Positions 1 through 5,806 of a stretch of 5,879 bases of DNA are shown here, piece after piece. How positions within the stretch are numbered: the stretch's first letter is position 1; each line of letters starts with the position of its first letter. Under the pieces are notes generated by a model. It was not told where the DNA came from and searched no databases. It saw nothing but the letters and a program-made list of their open reading frames with translations. Both the position numbers and the translations under genes were made by a program. Source of the stretch: an uncultured Acidimicrobiaceae bacterium (lineage in GTDB: Bacteria; Actinomycetota; Acidimicrobiia; Acidimicrobiales; Microtrichaceae); the NCBI GenBank assembly GCA_937868025.1, contig CALMLJ010000078.1, positions 1 to 5,879 on the forward strand, written 5' to 3'.

Positions 1-16
1 GAACGCTCGGGGGCGC

Positions 17-529
17 TCAGATGCCCGGAATGGGGAACACCTCGTAGTCGTGCCCGCCGGGGCCGTCGGCGGCGTCGGCGGTTCGTGCCAACGAACTGTA
101 GGTGCGGGCACCGATGACCCAATGCCCGTCGTGGCGCACGTAGGTGTCGCAGTACAGGCCGTACGCGTTGGTCCACCGGCCGGTGGAGAGCTGGCGCAGC
201 TCCCACATGTAGAGGCGTCCGGTCGCGGTCCGGCTCTCGCCCCGATCGGGGTCGATCACGTCGATCACCGAGTTGAGCAGCGCGAACTCGAAGAACTCGA
301 ACCGTTCGATCGCTCCGGCCACCATCTCCGCAAGCGCCGTCGCACCGACGAGCTGCATCGGTTCGCCGCGTCGGAGGTCGAGGCTGATCGGGCAGTCGGG
401 AAGGAAGATGTCCTCGAGTTCGCCCCAGGCCTGCCGGGAGACGATGTCGCCGTAGCGTGCCTGCAGTCGCCCGATGGCGATCACGTCGAGGGCATCGGCA
501 AGTTCGGCGGCGTCGATCGAATGGCTCAT
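17..529 (-). CDS. SnoaL-like / NTF2-fold domain protein
   Basis: A 170-residue protein with the look of a SnoaL_4 / NTF2-like cone-fold domain. Its N-terminal helix carries a typical segment around residues 18-45 (AIGRLQARYGD, then WGELEDIFLPD). The C-terminal strands (about 104-148) read GRLYMWELRQ, then YGLYCDTYVRHDGHWVIGAR, the usual 'Y.D.yvr.dG.W.i..R' ending of the family. Members include dehydratases, isomerases, polyketide cyclases and small subunits of ring-hydroxylating dioxygenases, so substrate and reaction cannot be assigned. No signal peptide or membrane segment is visible, so it is probably cytoplasmic. I chose the ATG at 527-529 because AAGGA lies 7 nt upstream. A second in-frame ATG at 545-547 overlaps the alkB stop codon and would add MGKDVR. 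The gene follows alkB and is probably co-transcribed with it. The family call is fairly sure; the function is unknown. Confidence 0.85.
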   Translation of the reverse strand: MSHSIDAAELADALDVIAIGRLQARYGDIVSRQAWGELEDIFLPDCPISLDLRRGEPMQLVGATALAEMVAGAIERFEFFEFALLNSVIDVIDPDRGESRTATGRLYMWELRQLSTGRWTNAYGLYCDTYVRHDGHWVIGARTYSSLARTADAADGPGGHDYEVFPIPGI

Positions 530-536
530 GCGGACA

Positions 537-541
537 TCCTT
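537..541 (-). promoter_or_regulatory. Ribosome binding site that decides the SnoaL-like start
   Basis: Read on the minus strand, AAGGA sits 7 nt before the ATG at 529-527. The upstream alternative ATG (547-545) has no comparable purine tract before it. This favours the shorter protein, although translational coupling from alkB through the TGATG overlap cannot be excluded. Confidence 0.6.
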
Positions 542-546
542 GCCCA

Positions 547-1224
547 TCAACGCCGACGCCGTTGTGGCCCGACCCGGGAGCTGTCGCCGAAGTTGCGCGC
601 TGCGCCGTACCCCTCGGAGCTGTCGGGCTGACCCGTGCGTGAGGTCCACCGCCAGGTGAACGACACCCGTTCGGTTGCGTGGGGCACCTTCGGCACCGCG
701 TGCATCCAGTCGGCTTGGCAGCGGCCGCCCATCACGATGAGGTCGCCGTGACCGGGACGGACGTCGAGGTCGCGGGAGCTGTCCTCGTAGCCGACCGTGT
801 ACGGCCGCAACAGGAACGGCCGTGGTTCACCCAGCACCGCGATCGCGATCCTGGTGTCGTCGAGGTAGCGCATCGACCGGTCACGATGGAACCCGACGGA
901 GTCGTTGCCGTGTCGGTAGCGCTGGGGCGCCGGACCGTCGAACGGCACGTGGTACTTCGAGCGGAGGTGCAACCCGGCCTGGCGGATCCCGGCGGGCAGG
1001 TCGGCGGCGCGGACCCGTGCCGACATCCGGGGCTCGGTGACGTACACCTCGTAGCGCCAGTTCCGGTTCTCCGACCAGTCCCAGGCCCCGAGCACGTGGT
1101 CGAGCATCGCGTCGGCATCGAGGACGAACCCGCGCGCGACGTCGACCCACGAGTGCTCGTCGAGCTGCACGCGCTCGACGACCGCCGCGCGGTCGATGGC
1201 GAGATCGGGTCGTGCCGTGGTCAT
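547..1224 (-). CDS. alkB: AlkB-like 2-oxoglutarate/Fe(II)-dependent dioxygenase
   Basis: A 225-residue cytoplasmic enzyme of the AlkB branch of 2-oxoglutarate/Fe(II) oxygenases. The family oxidatively removes methyl groups from damaged bases such as 1-methyladenine and 3-methylcytosine. The catalytic set is complete: H113 and D115 (FHRD) plus H175 (DWMHAVPK) as iron ligands, and R186 and R192 in RVSFTWR, which matches the 2-oxoglutarate-binding R-x5-R signature. The run YRHGNDSVGFHRD resembles the Y-x2-G-x-D-x4-H-x-D motif of AlkBH2/AlkBH3-type proteins. The final 33 residues (193-225) are a Gly/Ser/Arg-rich tail ending in RRRR, beyond the usual end of the domain. The ATG start lies 41 bp from the divergent fetA GTG, and I see no clear Shine-Dalgarno. 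The stop codon overlaps a possible ATG of the next gene (TGATG). The family is confident. The natural substrate (DNA, RNA or other) is inferred from homology. Confidence 0.92.
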   Translation of the reverse strand: MTTARPDLAIDRAAVVERVQLDEHSWVDVARGFVLDADAMLDHVLGAWDWSENRNWRYEVYVTEPRMSARVRAADLPAGIRQAGLHLRSKYHVPFDGPAPQRYRHGNDSVGFHRDRSMRYLDDTRIAIAVLGEPRPFLLRPYTVGYEDSSRDLDVRPGHGDLIVMGGRCQADWMHAVPKVPHATERVSFTWRWTSRTGQPDSSEGYGAARNFGDSSRVGPQRRRR

Positions 1225-1265
1225 CGAACGAATCGTGCCAGAGATCCGAGCGCGAGAATGTCGCG
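1225..1265. promoter_or_regulatory. Divergent intergenic region, alkB / fetA promoters
   Basis: The 41 bp between the two divergent starts must hold both promoters, or they extend into the coding regions. On the plus strand, GAGAAT at 1254-1259 matches four of six bases of a -10 box and ends 6 nt before the GTG at 1266, which would fit a leaderless fetA mRNA. No good -35 is apparent for either direction. Neither start has a strong Shine-Dalgarno. Confidence 0.3.
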
Positions 1266-1910
1266 GTGTCGACCCCGCTGTTCGCCTTCGACGATGTCGG
1301 TCTCGAGGTCGACGGCGCCGTGATCCTCGACGCCATCACGGTCGAGCTGCCTGCCGACGGCGTTGTGGTCGTCGCCGGCGCGTCGGGCTCGGGCAAGTCG
1401 TCGTTGCTGCGTCTCTGCAACCGGCTCGTAGCTCCAACCACCGGCACGGTGCGGTTCCGCGGCGACGACGTCGCAGCCCTGGACGTGCGACATCTCCGCC
1501 GTCGCGTCGGCATGGTGTTCCAACGCCCCACGCCGTTTCCCGGCACGGTGCACGAGAACCTCCGTGTCGCCGAGCCGTCGCTCGACGAGGACGGCGCGAT
1601 CGCGCTCCTCGCGTCGGTCGGGCTCCCGGCGGAGTTCGTCGAACGCGAGGCGCTCACCCTGTCGGGAGGTGAGGCCCAACGCATGTGTACCGCCAGGACG
1701 TTGGCGACGCGCCCCGAGGCCGTGCTCATGGACGAACCGACCTCGGCACTCGACGAGGACAACGCTCGGGGCGTGGAAGACCTGGCGCGGTCGCTCGTCG
1801 GTGCCGGTGTCTCGATCGTGTGGGTCACCCACGACCGCGCCCAGATCGATCGCATCGCCGACGTCGTGATCCGGCTGGACGGCGGTCGGATCGTGAGCGG
1901 CGAATCATGA
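1266..1910 (+). CDS. fetA: ABC exporter ATP-binding subunit, FetA-like
   Basis: A 214-residue nucleotide-binding subunit of an ABC transporter, paired with the FetB-type permease directly downstream. All motifs are intact: Walker A GASGSGKSS (residues 38-46, Lys44), Q-loop FQRP (Gln86), signature LSGGEAQR (from 132), Walker B VLMDEP with catalytic Glu157, D-loop SALD (160-163) and switch histidine His189 in VTHD. The length is close to E. coli FetA (YbbL), which with FetB exports iron and raises peroxide tolerance. I chose the GTG at 1266 because STPLFAFDDVGLEVDG begins the standard ABC fold there. An in-frame GTG at 1212 would add 18 non-homologous-looking residues and would overlap alkB. 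The stop is 10 bp before the permease start, so the two form an operon. The transporter type is set mainly by the partner permease; the substrate (iron) is inferred from the family. Confidence 0.9.
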   Translation: MSTPLFAFDDVGLEVDGAVILDAITVELPADGVVVVAGASGSGKSSLLRLCNRLVAPTTGTVRFRGDDVAALDVRHLRRRVGMVFQRPTPFPGTVHENLRVAEPSLDEDGAIALLASVGLPAEFVEREALTLSGGEAQRMCTARTLATRPEAVLMDEPTSALDEDNARGVEDLARSLVGAGVSIVWVTHDRAQIDRIADVVIRLDGGRIVSGES

Positions 1911-1914
1911 GGGG
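1909..1914 (+). promoter_or_regulatory. Ribosome binding site for fetB
   Basis: GAGGGG overlaps the last two bases of the fetA stop codon and lies 6 nt before the GTG at 1921. It supports that GTG as the fetB start and tight coupling of the two subunits. Confidence 0.6.
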
Positions 1915-1920
1915 CGGATC

Positions 1921-2700
1921 GTGAACGGCGACGTCGGGTTCGTCGGCCTCGCGCTGTCGACCGCCATGGTCGGTGTCGCGGTCGCGGTGTCGCTCGTTCG
2001 TCGGCTCGGCCTGGAACGGTCGATTCTGTGGGCGTGCGCCCGCGCCCTCGTCCAACTCCTGTTGGTCGGCGCCGCCCTCGGCCTCGTGATCGACCCGGGC
2101 CGACCGCTGATCTGGTCGTGGCTCTGGGTGGCGATGATGATCCTCTTCGCGGCGTGGACGACGGCATCGCGGGCGCGCGAGGTCCCGGGCGCCTTCCAGT
2201 TGTCGCTGACCGCCTATGCACTGGCGACCGGCGTGTCGCTCGCCGTGGTGCTCGGCTTGGGTGTGTTCCCGACGAACGGCCGCACGATCGTGCCCATCGC
2301 CGGGATGATCGTCGGGAACTCCCTGTCGGCGACGGTTCTCGCCGGTCGGCGGATCGTGGCCGAGTTCGCCGACAAGGTGCTCGAGATCGAGGCCCGGCTG
2401 GCGTTGGGCCTGACCAACGCCGCGGCGGCGTCGCCCTACCTGCGGGAGGCGGCGCGAACGGCGCTCGTCCCGCAGATCGAGACGACGAAGGCGACCGGCA
2501 TCGTGTTCCTGCCGGGTGCGATGGTGGGTCTGATCCTCGCCGGGGTCGATCCGATCGATGCCGTGAAGGTGCAGGCGGCGGTCATGTTCCTCATCTTGGG
2601 ATCGGTTGCCACGACCACGTCGGTCGTGGCCGTCGGGTTGGCTCGCCGTTTGATCACGCCCGACGGTCGCGTCGTGCGACTCACCCGGTCCGGTGGTTGA
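1921..2700 (+). CDS. fetB: ABC exporter permease, FetB-like (UPF0014)
   Basis: A 259-residue integral membrane protein of the UPF0014 / YbbM family, the permease half of the FetAB exporter. About seven hydrophobic segments are visible: roughly residues 5-26, 34-56, 62-80, 94-116, 122-141, 193-209 and 216-240. Family hallmarks include ARALVQLLLVG (40-50), PIAGMIVGNSLSATVLAG (125-142), the LALGLTNAAAA helix (160-170) and LPGAMVGLILAGVDPIDAV (197-215) followed by a Q at 218. The loop around 143-190 contains the acidic/basic EFADKVLEIEARL helix, probably the coupling region that contacts FetA. Length matches the family. In E. coli this system exports iron and relieves oxidative stress; iron as the substrate here is an inference. 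The start is GTG with GAGGGG upstream. The stop is only 3 bp from the convergent tetR stop, leaving no room for a conventional terminator between them. Confidence 0.92.
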   Translation: MNGDVGFVGLALSTAMVGVAVAVSLVRRLGLERSILWACARALVQLLLVGAALGLVIDPGRPLIWSWLWVAMMILFAAWTTASRAREVPGAFQLSLTAYALATGVSLAVVLGLGVFPTNGRTIVPIAGMIVGNSLSATVLAGRRIVAEFADKVLEIEARLALGLTNAAAASPYLREAARTALVPQIETTKATGIVFLPGAMVGLILAGVDPIDAVKVQAAVMFLILGSVATTTSVVAVGLARRLITPDGRVVRLTRSGG

Positions 2701-2703
2701 GGC

Positions 2704-3363
2704 TCAGGCCAACGGGGCGATCACCGGGTCGAGCAGGCGGTGCAGGGCGGCCCGCGTCGCCGCATCGTCGTCGAGCGGGATGATCGTCTGCGGCGTGAGG
2801 ACGAGCGAGATGGCGAGTCGCACGAGCACCTCGGCGAACATCGCGACCTGCTGCAGGTCGTCATCGCCGGCCGTCACTCCCTCGGCGTGGGTGGCCCGGT
2901 AGGCCGACACGAGGAACTCGCGGGCGGCGGCGACGACGGGGCCGGCGTCGATCGTGAGGAGTTGGAGCAGCTCCGGCTCGGCCCGCACGAGGGTTGCGAG
3001 CAGCGAGGCCTCGGTGGCGCGCAGGCCGGTGAGGAACGACTCGATCACCACGTCCTCGAACCGCTCGATGTGCGCGGTCGAGCGGAGGATCGAACCGAAG
3101 AACCGGTGGATCTCGCGCGCCAGCACCGCCTCGACGATCTGTTGGCGCCGGTCGAAGCGCCGGTACACGGTGGTACGGCCGAGGCCGCTCCGCTCCGCGA
3201 TGTCGTCAATGCCCGTGCGCCGCACTCCGAGCGTCGCGAACAGCTCGGCCGCCGCGTCGAGGATCCGGTCGGCCGTCTCGTCCCCGGTGTCACCGAGGAT
3301 GTCGAGCGGCCGGGAGATCGACGCAAGCAGGGCGTCGACGTCGACGCCGACGCTACGACGCAC
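2704..3363 (-). CDS. TetR/AcrR family transcriptional regulator
   Basis: A 219-residue TetR-type repressor. The DNA-binding domain spans about residues 28-77: helix 1 TADRILDAAAELFATLG (30-46), then the helix-turn-helix TGIDDIAERSGLGRTTVYRRF (50-70), which is a textbook TetR recognition unit. Residues 80-219 form the helical ligand-binding and dimerisation domain; its ligand cannot be predicted. The first 27 residues form a variable N-terminal arm. The start is GTG at 3361-3363, which overlaps the last 11 nt of the MpaB-like gene, so the regulator is translated from the same mRNA and probably coupled to it. The overlap gives a clear working hypothesis: it represses its own operon through the palindrome at 4206-4232. 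It could also act on the divergent decarboxylase gene. The family is certain; the target and inducer are inferred. Confidence 0.93.
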   Translation of the reverse strand: MRRSVGVDVDALLASISRPLDILGDTGDETADRILDAAAELFATLGVRRTGIDDIAERSGLGRTTVYRRFDRRQQIVEAVLAREIHRFFGSILRSTAHIERFEDVVIESFLTGLRATEASLLATLVRAEPELLQLLTIDAGPVVAAAREFLVSAYRATHAEGVTAGDDDLQQVAMFAEVLVRLAISLVLTPQTIIPLDDDAATRAALHRLLDPVIAPLA

Positions 3364-4213
3364 GGTCGACCTGGCTCTTGCGCAGCGCCGCTTCGCGCTT
3401 CCACCCGTCGGCGGCGCGGGGTGCCCACCGCAGCGGTCGGGGCACGAACCGCCAGTTCTGTCGGACCCACAACTCCAACGCCTTGAGCTGGAGCGTGTCG
3501 CTCAACCCGAACGGGATGCCGAACTTGGTGCGGACCGACACCGGCAGGCCCCCGATGGCGGTGAGACGGAGGAGCGGGGTCAGGATCTCGCGTTGGATGG
3601 GCAGGCTCCACCACGGGAGGCCGGGCATGTGTTCGACCTTCTCGTGGAGTGCCATGTCGATGGCCCGCTCGGCTGCCGGGGTCATCTCGAGCACGTCGGT
3701 GCAGTACCGGTTCCACTCCGCGACGAACGACCGGTAGTCGGGTGGAACCGGACGCATGCTGACGCCGTAGCGGCGGTACCACTCGACTCCCTCGCGGTAG
3801 AGCTGCTCGCGTTCGTCGGGGGTCAGGCGGTGGTTGTCGAAGCGGTCGGCGAGCTGCTCGACGGAGTACTGGAACGTGGCGTGCGCCCACCAGAACGTCT
3901 CGGGCTTGAGGGCGCTGTAGCGGCGACCCTGGGCATCGGTGCCCTTGATGCGCTTGTGGTAATCGCGGACCCGGTGGCCGGTGGCGTCGCCGTCCTCGTC
4001 GTAGATGACCCCGATGATCTCGGGCACCGATCGCTGGATGCGGTCCCACGGTTCGGTGAAGAACGCCGAGTGCTCGACGACCCCGGCGCCGAGGCCCGGG
4101 TGCATGAGCTGGAGGATGCCGGTGGCGAGGCCCGTGAACCCCAACCGTTGGTCGCCGGCCCACCGCCACAGGAGCGAGCCGGGTGCGAGATCGATCGGTT
4201 CCGCCTGGTACAT
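3353..4213 (-). CDS. MpaB / DUF2236 family oxygenase-like protein
   Basis: A 286-residue protein of the DUF2236 family (ER-bound oxygenase MpaB / rubber oxygenase Lcp catalytic domain), whose characterised members carry a b-type heme and cleave C-C double bonds. The family pattern is visible in order: LLWRWAGDQRLGF (14-26), GILQLMHPGLGAGVVEHSAF (32-51), WDRIQRSVPEIIGVIYD (56-72), then VRDYHKRIKG (82-91), with H86 a conserved candidate heme ligand, and YSALKPETFWWAHATF (99-114). There is no signal peptide and no clear membrane span, so it is probably cytoplasmic; polyisoprene cleavage is unlikely to be its job and the substrate is unknown. The open frame continues far upstream (to 5341), but only antisense to the decarboxylase. 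I chose the ATG at 4211-4213, where homology-like sequence begins and where a promoter fits a leaderless start. The stop lies inside the tetR start region (11 nt overlap). Confidence 0.87.
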   Translation of the reverse strand: MYQAEPIDLAPGSLLWRWAGDQRLGFTGLATGILQLMHPGLGAGVVEHSAFFTEPWDRIQRSVPEIIGVIYDEDGDATGHRVRDYHKRIKGTDAQGRRYSALKPETFWWAHATFQYSVEQLADRFDNHRLTPDEREQLYREGVEWYRRYGVSMRPVPPDYRSFVAEWNRYCTDVLEMTPAAERAIDMALHEKVEHMPGLPWWSLPIQREILTPLLRLTAIGGLPVSVRTKFGIPFGLSDTLQLKALELWVRQNWRFVPRPLRWAPRAADGWKREAALRKSQVDRAS

Positions 4214-4232
4214 AAACACGAGTTTCGTACCA
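4206..4232. promoter_or_regulatory. Candidate TetR operator (TGGTAC-N15-GTACCA)
   Basis: Perfect 6 bp arms TGGTAC (4206-4211) and GTACCA (4227-4232) flank 15 bp, giving a 27 bp palindrome with 8 of 13 pairs matching. It covers the predicted -10 element, the predicted transcription start and the ATG of the MpaB-like gene. Size and position are typical of a TetR-family operator, and a tetR gene lies at the end of the operon. Binding is inferred. Confidence 0.5.
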
Positions 4233-4249
4233 CTGTCCCGTCCCGTCAA
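4213..4249 (-). promoter_or_regulatory. Predicted promoter of the MpaB-like / tetR operon
   Basis: On the minus strand a good -35 TTGACG (4249-4244) is followed by a 17 bp spacer and a weaker -10, GAAACT (4226-4221, three of six consensus bases). Seven bases after the -10 box comes the A of the ATG at 4213. No Shine-Dalgarno precedes this ATG, so a leaderless transcript that starts at or next to the start codon explains the arrangement. This is a reading of consensus elements only. Confidence 0.5.
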
Positions 4250-4271
4250 TGGCCAGCCTGCCCGGCCCCTT

Positions 4272-4327
4272 CCGGTTTTGCCCTGCATTTCGATCGCTTT
4301 GCCGATTGAAATGCAGGACAAAACCGG
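4272..4327. repeat. 56 nt imperfect palindrome, 25 bp stem and 6 nt loop
   Basis: The left arm (4272-4296) and right arm (4303-4327) pair at 23 of 25 positions around a CTTTGC loop (4297-4302). The two exceptions are 4281/4318 (C opposite A) and 4292/4307 (G opposite T, a wobble in one RNA strand). Each arm holds the motif CCTGCATTTC flanked by a TTTTG block and ending in ATCG. The element is visibly richer in A and T than its surroundings and lies between divergent genes. No T-tract follows either end, so it does not look like an intrinsic terminator. It could be a dispersed palindromic repeat, a small transposon-derived element, or a double operator. No flanking target-site duplication is apparent. 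Confidence 0.85.
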
Positions 4328-4344
4328 TGTCTGGCGAGGCGATC

Positions 4345-4350
4345 TACGCT
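4345..4350 (+). promoter_or_regulatory. Possible -10 element for the decarboxylase gene
   Basis: TACGCT fits the TANNNT pattern and ends 7 nt before the GTG at 4358, which would place the transcription start at the start codon. The only purine tract upstream, GAGG at 4336-4339, is 18 nt from the GTG, too far for a ribosome site. A -35 at the right distance would fall on the right end of the hairpin (4322-4327) but does not resemble TTGACA. Confidence 0.35.
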
Positions 4351-4357
4351 CCCGGCT

Positions 4358-5806
4358 GTGTTCCTCCGCTCCGACGACGAGTCCCACGACGAACTGACCG
4401 CTGCGGTCGCCGCCGTCACGGCCGAGGTCAACCGCTGGGCGGTCGATGGTGCGTGGTCGGGCATCGACGGCGACGAGCTGGCCGCCGCCGTCGAGGCGCT
4501 CGATCCGCTGCCCGCCTCCGGCGTCGCCTTCGCCGATGTCGTCGACGAGGTGGGTCGCGTCGTGCTCGCCAACGGCGTGCGTCCGTCGGATCCCGCGACG
4601 GTCGCGCACCTGCACAGCCCCACGCTCATCACCGCCGCGGCCACCGAGGTCGCCATCGGGATGACCAACCAGTCGATGGACTCCTACGACCAGGCGCCAG
4701 CGGCCACCCTCGTGGAGGACCGCCTGGTGCGCCGGCTGGCCGAGGTGTGCGGTCTGCCCACGAGCGCGTCGGGTGTCATGACAGCGGGAGGGACGGCGTC
4801 GAACGTGCTCGGGCTGGTGCTCGCCCGCGAAGCGGCTGCCCGACGGCGGGGCCTCGACGTGGCCACCGACGGGCTCCCGGGCGAGGCTCGGCGCTGGCGG
4901 ATCGTGGCGTCGGACGCGGCGCACTTCAGCGTCGCCCGGGCCGCCATGCTCATGGGGCTCGGGCGGGCCGCGGTCGTGAGTGCACCCACCGACGCGAGCG
5001 GTGCCATCGACCCGGTGAGGTTCGACGAGGTCGTCGCAGCGACCACTGCCGCCGGCGACGAGGTCATCGCCGTCGTCGGGACGGCGGGCACCACCGACCT
5101 GGGGGCGATCGACCCGCTCGGGCATCTCGCTGATCGCGCCGCCGCACTCGGAGCGTGGTTCCACGTCGACGCCGCCGTCGGCGGGGCCTTCGTCCTGAGC
5201 ACCGCGTTGCGCCCCCGGCTCGCCGGCATCGAACGGGCCGACTCGGTCACCGTCGATCTCCACAAGTTGTGGTGGCAACCGATCAGCGCCAGCGCCCTGC
5301 TGGTCGCTGACGAGGCCTCGTTCGGATTGATCCGTCGACACAGCGAGTACCTCGATCGCGAGGAGGACGCCGAGACCGGCGTGCTCAACCTCGTCGGACG
5401 CTCACTCGACACGTCGCGCCGCTTCGATGCGCTCAAAGCACTGGTGTCGCTCCGCACCGTCGGCCGGGCCGGCCTGGCTTCGATGCTCGAGCACCTCGTC
5501 GACACGGCATCGACCGTCGCTGCATCGATCGACGCGCACCGGGAGTTCGAACTGCTGGCCCCGACCACGACGGTCATGGTCGTGTTCCGCTGGGTCGGCG
5601 ACGGCACGCTGACCGACGTCGAACTCGATCGAGCCAACACCGACGTCCAGCGCCGGCTGTTCGACGACGGTCGCGCCGTCATCGGCCGCACGACGATCGG
5701 CGGACGGGTCGCCCTCAAGTTCACCGTGGTGAACCCGGACCTGACCGTCGACGATCTCGTGGCCCTGCTCGACGCGATCGCAGACGAGGCCTTCAGGGAA
5801 GGCTGA
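4358..5806 (+). CDS. PLP-dependent group II amino acid decarboxylase
   Basis: A 482-residue cytoplasmic decarboxylase of pyridoxal-dependent group II (fold type I). The segment HLHSPTLITAA followed by NQSMDSYDQAPAATLVE (84-120) closely resembles L-2,4-diaminobutyrate decarboxylases and siderophore-pathway lysine decarboxylases (DesA type). Cofactor residues are all present: MTAGGTASN (141-149) for the phosphate, H189 in the SDAAHFSV segment to stack on the ring, D271 in HVDAAVGGA for the pyridine nitrogen, and the Schiff-base Lys303 in VDLHKLWWQ. RRFDALK (354-360) is another family landmark. The length is normal, so the gene is complete. The start is GTG at 4358, probably leaderless. The gene diverges from the MpaB-like gene and may share its regulation. 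No siderophore synthetase or hydroxylase is seen, so substrate (diaminobutyrate, lysine, ornithine or an aromatic amino acid) is open. The 3' end overlaps a convergent gene by 14 nt. Confidence 0.9.
   Translation: MFLRSDDESHDELTAAVAAVTAEVNRWAVDGAWSGIDGDELAAAVEALDPLPASGVAFADVVDEVGRVVLANGVRPSDPATVAHLHSPTLITAAATEVAIGMTNQSMDSYDQAPAATLVEDRLVRRLAEVCGLPTSASGVMTAGGTASNVLGLVLAREAAARRRGLDVATDGLPGEARRWRIVASDAAHFSVARAAMLMGLGRAAVVSAPTDASGAIDPVRFDEVVAATTAAGDEVIAVVGTAGTTDLGAIDPLGHLADRAAALGAWFHVDAAVGGAFVLSTALRPRLAGIERADSVTVDLHKLWWQPISASALLVADEASFGLIRRHSEYLDREEDAETGVLNLVGRSLDTSRRFDALKALVSLRTVGRAGLASMLEHLVDTASTVAASIDAHREFELLAPTTTVMVVFRWVGDGTLTDVELDRANTDVQRRLFDDGRAVIGRTTIGGRVALKFTVVNPDLTVDDLVALLDAIADEAFREG

Noticed and set aside
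1212..1265. An earlier in-frame GTG start for fetA at 1212
   Set aside because: It would overlap the alkB coding start and add 18 residues before the standard beginning of the ABC domain. No ribosome site supports it.
1907..1924. A five-codon open frame (ATG at 1907 to TGA at 1922-1924) between fetA and fetB
   Set aside because: It encodes only MRGGS and overlaps the fetB ribosome site; it is best explained as chance.
881..2221. A 446-residue minus-strand open frame across alkB, fetA and fetB
   Set aside because: It is out of frame with alkB and antisense to fetA and fetB, which both carry complete family motifs. Its composition (Arg/Ser/Thr/Pro-rich) is that of a shadow frame.
2954..4309. 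A 451-residue plus-strand open frame opposite tetR and the MpaB-like gene
   Set aside because: It has no recognisable domain and is antisense to two well-supported genes; long stop-free frames are expected at this GC content.
4272..4327. Reading the palindrome as a rho-independent terminator
   Set aside because: No T-tract follows the stem on either strand, and it lies between two divergent gene starts, where no transcript is expected to end.
3353..5341. A single 662-residue minus-strand open frame covering the MpaB-like gene and most of the decarboxylase region
   Set aside because: Upstream of 4213 the frame is antisense to a complete, motif-rich decarboxylase and crosses the palindrome. 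Its predicted residues are low-complexity Gly/Arg/Asp-rich, typical of GC-rich antisense frames.
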